Numbered from the stretch's first letter, positions 54,516-64,000 are shown. The stretch is 64,000 nucleotides of DNA from Lolium rigidum (GCF_022539505.1 NC_061514.1:41342869-41406868); one strand, 5' to 3'. Notes: a model not told the origin generated them from the letters alone. Translations and numbers: made by a program.

Positions 54516-55123
54516 AACTGCTGAGCCCATCTTAATGGCTGTAAAGAAAGAACTTCTTGGGAGATAACCCATGTGTTATTTTGCTACAGTACTTTGTTTT
54601 ATATTTGTGTCTTGGAAGTTGTTTACTACTGTAGCAACCTCTCCTTATCTTAGTTTTGTGTTTTGTTGTGCCAAGTGAAGCCTCTAATCGAAGGTTGATA
54701 CTAGATTTGAATTTCTGCGCAGAAACAGATTTCTATCTGTCACGAATCTGGGATGTTTTCTCTGTAGGTAACTCAGAAAAATATGCCAATTTACGTGCGT
54801 GTTCCTCAGATACGTACGCAACTTTCATTAGTTTTGAGTTTTCTGATTTGAGCAACGTAAGTATTTATTAAAAATTTGTCTTTACGGCCTGTTCTGTTTT
54901 GACAGATTCTGTCTTTTATTTCGCATTGCTTCTTTCGCTGTGTTGGGTGGATTTCTTTGTTCCATTACCTTCCAGTAGCTTTGAGCAATGTCCAGAAATG
55001 TTAAGAATGATTGTGTCACCTCTGAACATGTGAGTTTTTGATTATGTACTAACCCCTCTAATGAAGTTTATGAGAAGTTTGGTGTGAAGGAAGTTTTCAA
55101 GGGTCAAGAGAGGAGGATGATAT
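54516..55123 (+). other. Non-coding interior of element J, first part
   Basis: Follows the ORF stop. Includes cttgggagataacccatgtg at 54557-54576, a conserved word of Athila-type 3' regions. No coding frame seen; the stretch ends at the insertion site of K. Confidence 0.65.
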
Positions 55124-56287
55124 TGTTATCACCAGATTTTGGCCAAATTAGGAGATGGGCCGTAAGGGAGATGGGCTTGGAAGATTACACGTGGAAGATC
55201 TCTGAAGCGGCCTTGCACGAAGAGTTTGGGCTAGATTGCCCGTGTATCTCGTAATATAGTAGATCGCATCTTAGATTAAAAGATAGAGTTTAACCCGTGC
55301 ACGGTTAGGTGCACGCCTAAATTAGAAAGTCCCCTGGACTATAAATATGTATCTAGGGTTTATGAAATAAACAACAACCATCGTTCACCACAAATCAATC
55401 TAGGCGCATCGCCAACTCCTTCGTCTCGAGGGTTTCTTCCGGTAAGATTATGCTGCCTAGATCGCATCTTGCGATCTAGGCAGTACAAGTTTATTCGTTG
55501 CCATGCGTTGCTCGTACTCGAAGCCTTTTGATGGCGAGCAACGTAGTTATCTTAGATGTGTTAGGGTTAGCATTGTTCTTCGTATCACATGCTGTCGTAG
55601 TGCAACCCTTATACATCTAGCCGCCCTTACACCTATCTTAGGTGTAGGGGCGGCACCCCGCTTGATTATTATTTAGTAGATCCGATCCGTTACGGTTGCT
55701 CCTTGTTCTTCAAGGATTAGTTTAATATCTGCAATAGTTAGGCCTTACAAAGGGTTGGAGGATCCAGCGACGCGTAGGGTGTAGTTTGCTAGCCCTAGAC
55801 AGGATGTTCCGGGGATCAACCTCGTGTTGGTTTTTAGGCCTTGTCTAGGATCGGCTTACGATCACCGTGCGTGGCCGCGAGGCCCAATCGTGAGTAGGAT
55901 GTTCCGATTATGCGGTGAAAACCCCAAATCGTCGTAGATTGCTTTAGCTTTATCTTGATCAAGCAGGACCACCATATATTCGTACACCTCGTGCGAATCA
56001 TGGGTGGATCGGCTCTTTGAGCTGATTCACAGGACAACCTGAGAGCCGATCGAGGCTCGTATTTAATGTTTACGTGTATGCCATGCAGGAAACTAAGCGA
56101 GGCATCTCCATCACCTTCCTGACCAGGTATAGGTCAGGTGGCATGCCCTTGCATCAGCATCGGACGTGCGTGCCGGAGTCTTTGCGGGCCGTCGCTCGGA
56201 GGGACCAGGGCCAGCCGCAGCCCTAAGTTGCTCCCGGCTCTCCTGTGTTGCCCATCGTTGCTCGCCGGTGGGTTCCTGACCGCAACA
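55124..56287 (+). mobile_element. Element K: solo LTR (1164 bp) in element J
   Basis: It starts TGTTATCACCAG and ends GACCGCAACA, with 5-bp duplication GATAT (55119-55123 and 56288-56292). A TATA-like ggactataaatatg is at 55328-55341. There is no interior and no second LTR, so it arose by LTR-LTR recombination. Two strong inverted repeats lie in it: CTGCCTAGATCGCA with its complement (55453-55483, 14-bp stem, 3-base loop) and ccgcccttacacct with aggtgtaggggcgg (about 55621-55653). Probably gypsy by length; family unknown to me. Confidence 0.9.
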
Positions 56288-58128
56288 GATATATGATCAA
56301 GAAGAGTGAAAAGCCTAAGCTTGGGGATGCCCCCGTGGTTCATCCCTGCATATTTCAAGAAGACTCAAGCGTCTAAGCTTGGGGATGCCCAAGGCATCCC
56401 CTTCTTCATCAACTTATCAGGTTCCTTCTATTGAAACTATATTTTTATTCGGTCACATCATATGTGCTTTACTTGGAGCGTCTGTGTGCTTTTATTTTTG
56501 TTTTTGTTTGAATAAATTCGGATCCTAGCAATCCTTGTGTGGGAGAGAGACACGCTCCGCTTTTTATATGAACGCTTGTTCTTCGTTTTACTTTTAATGT
56601 TCAATGATAAAAGTTGGAAGCTACAATAATTATTTTTATTTGGTTGGAAACAGAAAATGCCTCATAATGTCTTGGATAATTTGACACTTGGCAATTGTTT
56701 TGAGCTCTCAAGTAGATCATGATTAAGTTTTTTCATGTAGTTTAAACCTATTAGTGGAGAACTACCGTAGAGCTTGTTAAAATTGGTTTGCATGATTGGT
56801 CTCTCTTAAGGTCTAGATATTTTCTCGGTAAAAGTGTTTGAGCAACAAGGAAGACAGTAGTAGAGTATTATAATGCTTGCAATATGTTCTTATGTAAGTT
56901 TTGCTGTACCGGTTTATACTTGTGTTTGCTTCAAATAGCCTTGCTAGCCTAAGCCTTGTATCGAGAGGGAATACTTCTCATGCATCCAAAACCTTGAGCC
57001 AAAAACTATGCCATTTGTGTCCACCATACCTACCTACTATGTGGTATTTCCTGCCATTCCAAGTAAATACTTCATGTGCTACCTTTAAACTTTCAAAATG
57101 CTTCTTATTTGTGTCAATGTTTTATAGCTCATGAGGAAGTATGTGGTGTTTATCTTTCAACCTTGTCATTTACTCTTGACAGACTTTCATAATGGACTAG
57201 TGGCACATCCGCTTATCCAATAATTTTGCAAAAAGAGCTGGCAATGGGGCTCCCAGCCCCGATTAATCAAACTTCATTAATAATTCTCTTCACATGTTTT
57301 GCTCTAATTCATCAGTAAGCAACTTAATTTTGCAAATAGACACTCCTCCATGGTATGTGATTGATGGAAGGCACCCGAGGATTCGGTTAGCCATGGCTTG
57401 TGTAAGCAAAGGTTGGGAGGAGTGTCAACCATAAATAAAAACTAAAATATGTGTGTAAACAAAAGAGAAGAGGGATGATCTACCTTGCTGGTAGAGATAA
57501 CGTCCTTCATGGGAGCCGCTCTTGAAAGTCTGGTTGGCAAGGTAGTTAGAGTGCCCACTACCATTCGTTGACAACAACAAACACCTCTCAAAACTTTACT
57601 TTTATGCTCTCTATATGATTTCAAAACTTTAAAAGCTCTAGCACATGATTTATCCCTCGCTTCCTCTCGCGAAGGGCCATTCTTTTACTTTATGTTGAGT
57701 CAGCTTACCTACTTCCTTCCATCTTAGAAGCAAACACTTGTGTCAACTGTGCATTGATTCTTACATACTTGCTTATTTGCATTCATCATATTACTTTATG
57801 TTGACAATTATCCATGAGATATGCATGTTGAAAGTTGAAAGCAATCGCTGGAACTTAAATCTTCCTTTGTGTTGCTTCGATGCCTTTACTTTGAATTTAT
57901 TGCTTTATGAGTTAACTCTCGTGCAAGACTTTTGATGTTTGTCTTGAAAGTACTCTTCATGAAAAGTTTTGCTATATGTTATCTATTTGTTAGCAACTAT
58001 AGATCATTGCCTTGAGTCACTTCATTCATTTCATATGCTTTGTAATAGTATGATCAAGGTTAAGTAAGTAGCATGTCACTACAGAAATTATTCTTTTATC
58101 GTTTACCTGCTCGGGACGAGCAGGAACT
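56288..58128 (+). other. Non-coding interior of element J, second part
   Basis: About 1.8 kb with only short frames. Two polypurine-like copies aagcttggggatgc (56317-56330 and 56375-56388) precede the functional one at the LTR. The second overlaps a hairpin ggggatgcc/ggcatcccc (56381-56401). Confidence 0.7.
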
Positions 58129-58142
58129 AAGCTTGGGGATGC
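58129..58142 (+). other. Polypurine tract of element J
   Basis: AAGCTTGGGGATGC abuts the 3' LTR. It is the third copy of this motif within the element. Confidence 0.8.
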
Positions 58143-59671
58143 TGATACGTCTCCAACGTATCCATAATTTCTGATGTTCCATGCTTGTTTTATGACAATA
58201 CTTACATGTTTTGCTTGCACTTTATAATGTTTTTATGCATTTTCCGGAACTAACCTATTAACAAGATGCCACAAGCGCGCTCTTGTTTTCTCGCTATTTT
58301 TGGTTCCGTAAAGGCTGTTCGGGCAATATTCTCGGAATTGGACGAAATCAACGCCAAACATCTTATTTTTCCCGAACCTTCCCGTAAAGTCGAGAGGGGG
58401 CCGAGAGGGTGCCCCGGGGGCCCCACACGTGTGGCTGACGCGGCCCAGGAGGGGGGCGCGCCGCCCTAGTGTGAGGAGGCCCCGTGGCCCCTCCGACTCC
58501 GACTCTTCGCCTATTTAAGCCCTGGAGACCTAAAAACACGAGACAAATCGACGAAACTCCAGAAAGACTCCAGGGGCGCCGCCGCGATCGCGAAACTCCA
58601 ACTCGGGGACGAAGTCTCCGTTCCGCACTCCGCCGGACGGGGAAGTGCCCCCGAAGCCATCTCCATCGACGCCACCGCCTCCATCATGCTCCGTGAGTAG
58701 TTCCCCCATGGACTACGGGTTCTAGCTGTAGCTAGTTGGTATTCTCCCCCCATGTACTTCAATACAATGATCTCATGAGCTTCCTTACATGATTGAGATT
58801 CATCTGATGTAATCGGTGTTCTGTTTGTTGGGATCCGATGGATTGTTACATTATGATTAGTCTATCTATAAAGTTTGTGAAGTTATTGTTGCTGCAATCT
58901 TGTTATTCTTAATGCTTGTCAATAGGGCCCGAGTGGCATGATCTTAGATTTAAGCTCTATAATTATTGCTTAGATTGTATCTACAAGTTGTATGCACATG
59001 TCGCTGTCCGGAACCAAAGGCCCCGAAGTGACAAATCGGGACAACCGGAGGGGATGGCGGTGATGTGAGGATCACATGTTTTCACCAAGTGTTAATGCTT
59101 TGCTCCGTGCTCTATTAAAAGGAGTACCTTAATATCCAAGAGATTCCCTTGAGGCCCTGCTGCCACCGGCTGGTAGGACAAAAGATGTTGTGCAAGTTTC
59201 TCATTGCGAGCACGTACGACTATATATGGAAAACATGCCTATATGATTAATGAATTGATGTTCTTTCTTAATGCCTTATCAATCCTATCAATTGCCCAAC
59301 TGTAATTTGTTCACCCAACACTTGTCACTTGTTATTGGAGAGTTACCACTAGTGTAGATCGTCGGGAACCCCGGTCCATCTTTCATCATCATATACTCGT
59401 TCTACATGTCACCGGAAGTAGTATCAACTATCTTCCGGTGCCATTGCTCTCATATTACTATTATCGTCGCCGTGTTATCGTTACTATTGCTCTCATATCA
59501 CCGCTACTTTCACATCACCCTCGTTACTAGTGCTTTTCCATGTGCAACTGAATTGACAACTCAGTTGTTAAGGCTTATAAGTATTCTTTACCTCCCCTTG
59601 TGTCAAATCAATAAATTTGGGTTTTACTTCCCTCGAAGACTGCTGCGATCCCCTATACTTGTGGGTTATCA
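58143..59671 (+). repeat. 3' LTR of element J (1529 bp)
   Basis: Matches the 5' LTR over its whole length. The CTCCT target duplication follows at 59672. Confidence 0.93.
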
Positions 59672-59750
59672 CTCCTCCTCAGGCCAAAGCACCTTGAAGA
59701 GCTGGATCGCCACCTCAGGGATGTCGGCGAGGTTCCGGTCCACAGCACGC
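59672..59750 (-). CDS. Antisense ORF of element I, middle piece
   Basis: These 79 bases between insertions J and L read AVDRNLADIPEVAIQLFKVL and then WPEEE on the minus strand. They are in phase with the end of the 61347-61500 exon on one side and with the 50960-51333 piece on the other. The hydrophobic/acidic pattern parallels MFPRNEVPDTLLGLMEK in element D. Confidence 0.78.
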
Positions 59751-61346
59751 TGATAACCCACAAGTATAGGGGATCGCAGCAGTCTTCGCGGGTAGTAAAA
59801 CCCAATTTATTGATTCGACACAAGGGGAGACAAAGAATACTTCGAAGCCTTAACAGTGGAGTTGTCAATTCAGCTGCACCTGGAAACAGCACTTGCTCGC
59901 AAGAGTTTATCAAGTAGAACAGCTTTATAACACAAGAGCTAGTAGTAGAATAACAAAGAANNNNNNNNNNNNNNNNNNNNNNNNNNNNNNNNNNNNNNNN
60001 NNNNNNNNNNNNNNNNNNNNNNNNNNNNNNNNNNNNNNNNNNNNNNNNNNNNNNNNNNNNCCTATTAACAAGATCTTAGAAGTGCCGATTCTTTGTTTTA
60101 CTGCTGTTTTTGGTTTCGAGAAATCCTAGTAAAGAAATATTCTCGGAATTGGACGAAATAAAGCCCGGAGGCCTATTTTCTCACGAAGCTTCCGGAAGTC
60201 CGAAGGAGAGACGAAGAGGGGCCACGGGGGGCCAAACCCTAGGGCGGCGCGGCCCCACTTGGCCGCGCCGGCACTGTGGTGTGGGCCCCCGTGCCGCCTC
60301 TTGACTTGCCCTTCCGCCTACAAATAGCCTCAGTGACGAAACCCCCGATGCAGAGAGCCACGATACGGAAAGCATTGCGAGACGCCGTCGCCGCCGATCC
60401 CATCTCGGGGGATCCACGGAGATCGCCTCCGGCACCTGCTGCGGAGAGGGAATCATCTCCGGGAGGACTCTACACCGCCATGGTCGCCTCACGGAGTGAT
60501 GAGTGAGTAGTCTACCCCTGGACTATGGGTCCATAGCGGTAGCTAGATGGTTGTCTTCTCCCCATTGTGCTATCATTGTCGGATCTTGTGAGCTGCCTAT
60601 CATGATCAAGATCATCTATATGTAATTCTATATGTTGCGTTTGTTGGGATCCGATGAATAGAGAATACTTGTTATGTTGATTATCAAAGTTATGCTTATG
60701 TGTTGTTTATGATCTTGCATGCTCTCCAGTTATTAGTAGATGCTACGGCCAAGTAGATGCTTTTAACTCCAAGAGGAGTACTTATGCTCGATAGTGGGTT
60801 CATGCTGCATTGACACACAGGACGATGTGAGAAAGTTCTAAGGTTGTGTTGTCTTGTTGCCACTAGGGATAAAACATTGATGCTATGTCTAAGGATGTAG
60901 TTGTTGATTACATTACGCACCATACTTAATGCAATTGTGCTGTTGCTTTGCAACTTAATACTTGGAGGGTTCGGATGATAACTTGAAGGTGGACTTTTTA
61001 GGCATAGATGCGGTTGGATGGCGGTCTATGTACTTTGTCGTAATGCCCAATTAAATCTCACTATACTCATCATGATATGTATGTGCATTGTCATGCTCTC
61101 TTTATTTGTCAATTGCCCAGCTGCTAATTTGTTCACCCAACATGCAGTTCCATTCCGGGAAAATAGGGCCTCTCGCATAAATTCCGAGGATTTTCCTGAA
61201 AGTTGGATTTCTGCACAAAAACGAGACACCAGAGCAGTTCTGCTGAAAACAGCGTTAGTCCATGTTAGTTGCATCCAAAATACACAAATTAGAGGCAAAA
61301 CAATAGCAAAAGTGTTCGGGAAAGTAGATACGTTTTGGGCGTATCA
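59751..61346 (-). mobile_element. Element L: inverted Athila-type LTR with an assembly gap and a forward-strand piece inside
   Basis: The ends tgataacccacaagtatagg (59751) and cgttttgggcgtatca (to 61346) are the inverted end and start of an Athila-type LTR. A CACGC duplication flanks them (59746-59750 and 61347-61351), so this was one insertion. Between 60061 and about 61145, however, the sequence is an Athila-type LTR in plus orientation (agatcttagaagtgccgatt to ttcacccaacatgc), without its own ends. Only the outer parts (59751-59960 and about 61146-61346) are inverted. Either a second LTR is nested and truncated, or the gap joined non-adjacent sequence. Confidence 0.75.
59961..60060. other. 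Assembly gap (100 N)
   Basis: Exactly 100 N, probably a fixed-size placeholder. It lies at the junction where LTR orientation changes. Confidence 0.97.
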
Positions 61347-64000
61347 CACGCATGTGGGAGACACGGGCAGACAGCGCGACCAGGTGGTCATAAGGGTCCC
61401 AGGGCGCATCCAGATTCTTGTATGCTTGCGCGACCCGGCGCTCTGCTACCTTCTTCACCGCATACGCCTCCGAGTCCGGAAAGAGCCCTACAAGACAAAA
61501 GAAAAAGATAAGTACATGCTACCGGAAGAGATAAGCATATAAGCAAAACCAGAAAAGAAGGAAGACAACTTACTGAGGGCAAGCGCGTCGGTCTGCATGA
61601 CCAAAAGGTCATACTCCTTCTGCTCTCCCTCCAAGCGCGCGGTCTGATCCTCGGCTGCTTTCCGCGCCTTGGCTCCCTCCTCTAGCTCGGCCCGCAGCAC
61701 CACGGTGGAGTTGTTGGCATCCTCCAGAGCTTTGTTCAGCTTAGCCTCAGCGGTGGCTTGGGCGGCCTTCATCGCCTCATTGTGCTTTAGCCCGAGCTGG
61801 ATCAGCTGGTCCTTCAGCCCCTTGGAGTAAGTCTCCTGGGCGTCCAGAGCCTCGCGGTGCTCCCGGATGAGCTGCTCTTTTTCAGCTGGATCCCGGAAAG
61901 AAAGTGTTAACAAAGTTGCAGCTGGTAAAGTAAGAAGAAACAAGTTGACCGGAAAAGAAGGAGCGGTACCTTGAAGTGCGGCGAGCTGAGTCTTGAGGGC
62001 TTCGATGGAAGCTTCCGAGATAGCTGTTAAGCAGAAAGTTATAAGTACTAGGAAAGAAAACCTTCCGGTAAAAAGATGTCGGAGGCACAGAAGCTCACCT
62101 TGGCACTTGCTGTGCGCTTCAGCAAGGTCCCGGTGCTCCCAGAGAAGCTCCTCAAAGAGGTGCCTCCGGGCGTCGGCAGTGCTCTGTTCAAGAAAAGATG
62201 TTAGAAAAAAGAAGCCGGTTTCTCTATGCTCTTACCTAAGTTTCGCGCTAAGAGCTACGTTCTTAACCCGAAACTCGGGGACTGGCTATGCCGGTTTTTT
62301 GAGTTTCTACCTAAGTTTCGCGCTAAGAGCTATGTTCTTAACCCGAAACTCGGGGACTGGCTATGCCGGTTTTTTGAGTTTCTACCTAAGTTTTGCGCTA
62401 AGAGCTATGTTCTTAACCCGAAACTCGGGGACTAGCTATGCCGATTTTTCAAGTTTTTACCTAAGTTTTGCGCTAAGAGCTACGCTCTCAACACAAAATT
62501 CGGGGACTGGGAAGATAGACAAGATCCGGAAAGAAAGAGATCGACATGAATTGAAAAATTGAAAAGAGTTTGGTGAAACTTACCACCATGTTGTTGGTGG
62601 CATCATACCACGCGCTGTCCAGCTCCTTCACCGCGCGCCGCAGCCGCATGAAGTGCTCCTCCGTGGATCGAGGGCCAGAGGGGTCCAGCGCCGGAAGCTG
62701 ATCCTTCCCCAGGCCGCGTGTAGCTGCGGACACATCCGCAGCATTCCACTTCTCAGCGTATGGGAGCAAGTGCCCCAGATCGCGGCCTTCGCGCTTCAGC
62801 TCGGTGATCCGGCCCAAGACGCCGGAAGGTTTTTCTCCAGCCGCGGCGGCGGCTGGGCCGATGTGCAACACCAAGGACTGCGGGCCGGCGGATGAAGTGC
62901 CGGAAGCCGTGGCCTTCCCCTTGGTGATCTTGAGGGTTTCTGGCGGCGGCGTTGGCGTGGCCCCGGTTGGCTCGGCGCTGGGAGCTTCCGGCGGTGGCGC
63001 AGGCGTAGTCTTGGGCGACGAAGGGGCGTCAGGTGCGTCCTGGCCCAGGTTAGAACTTGCCGGCGCGGAAGAGCCCGGCACCGGCTTGGAGGGGGAAGGC
63101 CCCGTGGTCTTCTTCTTCTTCTTTTTGGGGACAGGAGGAACCAGAGGTTCCGCCCTCCCGGCAGCTTCTGAATCGGCGCCGATGTTGCTGGCACCGGTAT
63201 CTTGTTTTTCAGGAGGGGAGACATGCTCCTCCTCCGCGCGGTGTTCAGGAGGTGTAGGGGCCGCGCGCCCCGAACTTGGAGTGCCTCCCAGAGGGGAGGC
63301 AGAAGCGTTGCCGGCACCAGACGGTGCCGGGCTTGGGTGAAGAGGAGATGAGGTCCTTGCGGTTCCCTCAGAGCTCTCAGGCCTTGGGCCGCCGGCGCTC
63401 TTGGAGAGCTTGAGCGCAGGGCTGAACAAGAAAAAGAGAAAGGTTGGAAAAAGCAACCGGAAGGAAAGGTTGATTAGAACCAAACAAGCAAAGAAGCAAA
63501 AACTTACCCGGAAGCGACCGACATCTGCTTTCCCTTGTAGCGCCTCTTGCCTGCTTCTTTCCCCCCAAGGACTTCCGTCCGGAAGCGTTTGGCGGGAGGA
63601 GCTTGGCTTGAGCCGGCATCAGGTGCCGGGGCCTTGTTCTTCTTACCCTGGGGAGCGAGCTTCCCCAGGAACTCGCGGCCGGCCTCGGCCTGCAGGGGAG
63701 CAACATGCTCATGAACCTGCGGTTGGGTGCTGGCTGAGGGGGCATCTACAGAGGAGGAATAACAATAAAGTATGAGATACCAGAAAAGAAAGCTACCTCA
63801 AGCACAGTGAGATCGTCGGTGGAGCCGGGAGCTTCAGACGAGAAGTTACCGGGGCGCGAGGTGTGGGTCCGGCCCATCTTGAGGTCAGTCCAGTGGATGT
63901 ATGGATCTGGGTCCACCTGGTCCAGAGGGCGCTTCCGGCAAGGGCCTCGTCGATCCGCTTCGATGCGAGGGAAGCGGTCTTTGGCCTGAAAACAAATGAA
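61347..64000 (-). CDS. Antisense ORF of element I, main part (spliced, 5' end off window)
   Basis: The minus-strand exons include a Pro/Ala/Lys-rich segment (63418-62587; PKKKKKKTTGPSPSKPVPGS, then LLPYAEKWNAADVSAATRGL and AVKELDSAWYDATNNMV) ending at a donor gtaag. A coiled coil follows (about 61885-61575; KEQLIREHREALDAQETYSK, QATAEAKLNKALEDANNSTV). A last exon reads ERRVAQAYKNLDAPWDPYDH and ALSARVSHMRAV before insertion L. Exon ends have usable GT/AG signals. The same order (low-complexity region, coiled coil, C-domain) is seen in element D, supporting a real, selected ORF. The N-terminal Transposase_28-type domain would lie beyond 64000. Function unknown. Confidence 0.72.
62234..62520. 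repeat. 75-bp tandem repeat, about 3.8 copies, in an intron of the element I antisense ORF
   Basis: Units begin acctaagttt at 62234, 62309, 62384 and 62459, giving an exact 75-bp period; the last is incomplete. Each contains cgctaagagcta and cccgaaactcggggact. They lie between the coiled-coil exon and the Pro-rich exon. On the plus strand they are open but have no coding meaning. Confidence 0.93.

Larger units (their letters stand above)
51334..59671 (+). mobile_element. Element J: non-autonomous Athila-type (Sabrina-like) LTR retrotransposon
   Basis: Complete LTRs (51334-52871 and 58143-59671), PBS and polypurine tract are flanked by CTCCT duplications (51329-51333 and 59672-59676). The LTR start TGATACGTCTCCAACG and the PBS TGGCGCCGTTGCCGGGGA type are Athila-like. 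The interior has no gag, protease, RT or integrase. It carries one reading frame for a membrane-type protein, a long non-coding part, and a solo LTR K. It depends on another element for mobility. Confidence 0.9.
42849..64000 (+). mobile_element. Element I: Ty3/gypsy Tat-type retrotransposon with antisense ORF (3' end off window)
   Basis: One LTR (42849-43553), a PBS, gag-protease-RT-RNase H-integrase to 50255, then a non-coding part. An antisense ORF follows whose pieces lie at 50960-51333, 59672-59750 and 61347 to beyond 64000. The pieces are separated by Athila-type insertions J and L, each with its own 5-bp duplication, so all belong to one element. The sequence is unusually rich in CCGG. 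The 3' LTR is outside the window, so age and completeness cannot be judged. Confidence 0.9.

Noticed and set aside
62234..62520. CRISPR-like regularly spaced repeats
   Set aside because: Units are directly adjacent without unique spacers, have a 75-bp period and lie in a plant retrotransposon intron.
62488..63745. Proline-rich host protein or extensin
   Set aside because: It continues in phase, after removal of insertions, into the C-domain shared with the antisense ORF of element D, so it belongs to element I.

Overview
The window is grass genomic DNA built almost entirely of nested transposable elements. There are plant-type spliced reading frames, no bacterial-style operons, and two runs of exactly 100 N that mark scaffold gaps. 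The BARE/Angela-like Copia LTR (5' TGAAGGAGATATGCCC) and the Athila/Sabrina-type LTR (5' TGATACGTCTCCAACG) point to a Pooideae grass. Lolium/Festuca is my best guess from memory of their repeats, not from a search. The only sequence resembling a host protein gene is a broken U-box/ARM (PUB-type) ubiquitin-ligase gene at 11926-13436.

Layout. 1-9195: minus-strand BARE/Angela-like Copia element (A), its left LTR cut by the window edge, with a gapped same-family solo LTR inside its gag. A sits inside the LTR of another minus-strand Copia relic (B, 9196-11802). 11926-16003: PUB pseudogene, AT-rich spacer, a GC-rich imperfect repeat block and a degenerate Stowaway-like MITE. 16004-34288: plus-strand Copia element (C) with LTRs of only about 137 bp (TSD CCGAA). 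C is split by a complete minus-strand Ty3/gypsy Tat-type element (D, 19261-32246, TSD GCAGG). 34289-42848: old spacer holding a Harbinger-like element, a LINE-type retroposon with a 16-bp TSD, a tRNA-derived SINE, several tandem duplications and a Helitron-like 3' end. 42849 to beyond the window end: plus-strand Tat-type element (I), interrupted by a non-autonomous Athila-type element (J, 51334-59671, TSD CTCCT) and by an inverted Athila-type LTR (L, 59751-61346, TSD CACGC). J itself holds a solo LTR (K, 55124-56287, TSD GATAT).

How the genes work together. A, B and C carry Copia order (gag, protease, integrase, reverse transcriptase, RNase H). D and I carry gypsy order (gag, protease, RT, RNase H, integrase). 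D and I also share an extra multi-exon ORF on the opposite strand, between pol and the 3' LTR, encoding acidic or proline-rich segments, coiled coils and a helical C-terminal domain. In D the coiled-coil plus C-domain module appears twice. J has intact LTRs, primer site and polypurine tract but no gag or pol; it carries one roughly 455-codon frame (a single TGA inside) for an acidic, Cys-rich protein with C-terminal hydrophobic segments.

Caution. LTR pairs of A, C and J disagree mostly at CAG/CTG trinucleotides (CTG against TCG or CCG, CAG against CGA or CG). That suggests a systematic sequencing or consensus error, possibly tied to CHG methylation, so some frameshifts and LTR-based ages here may not be real.
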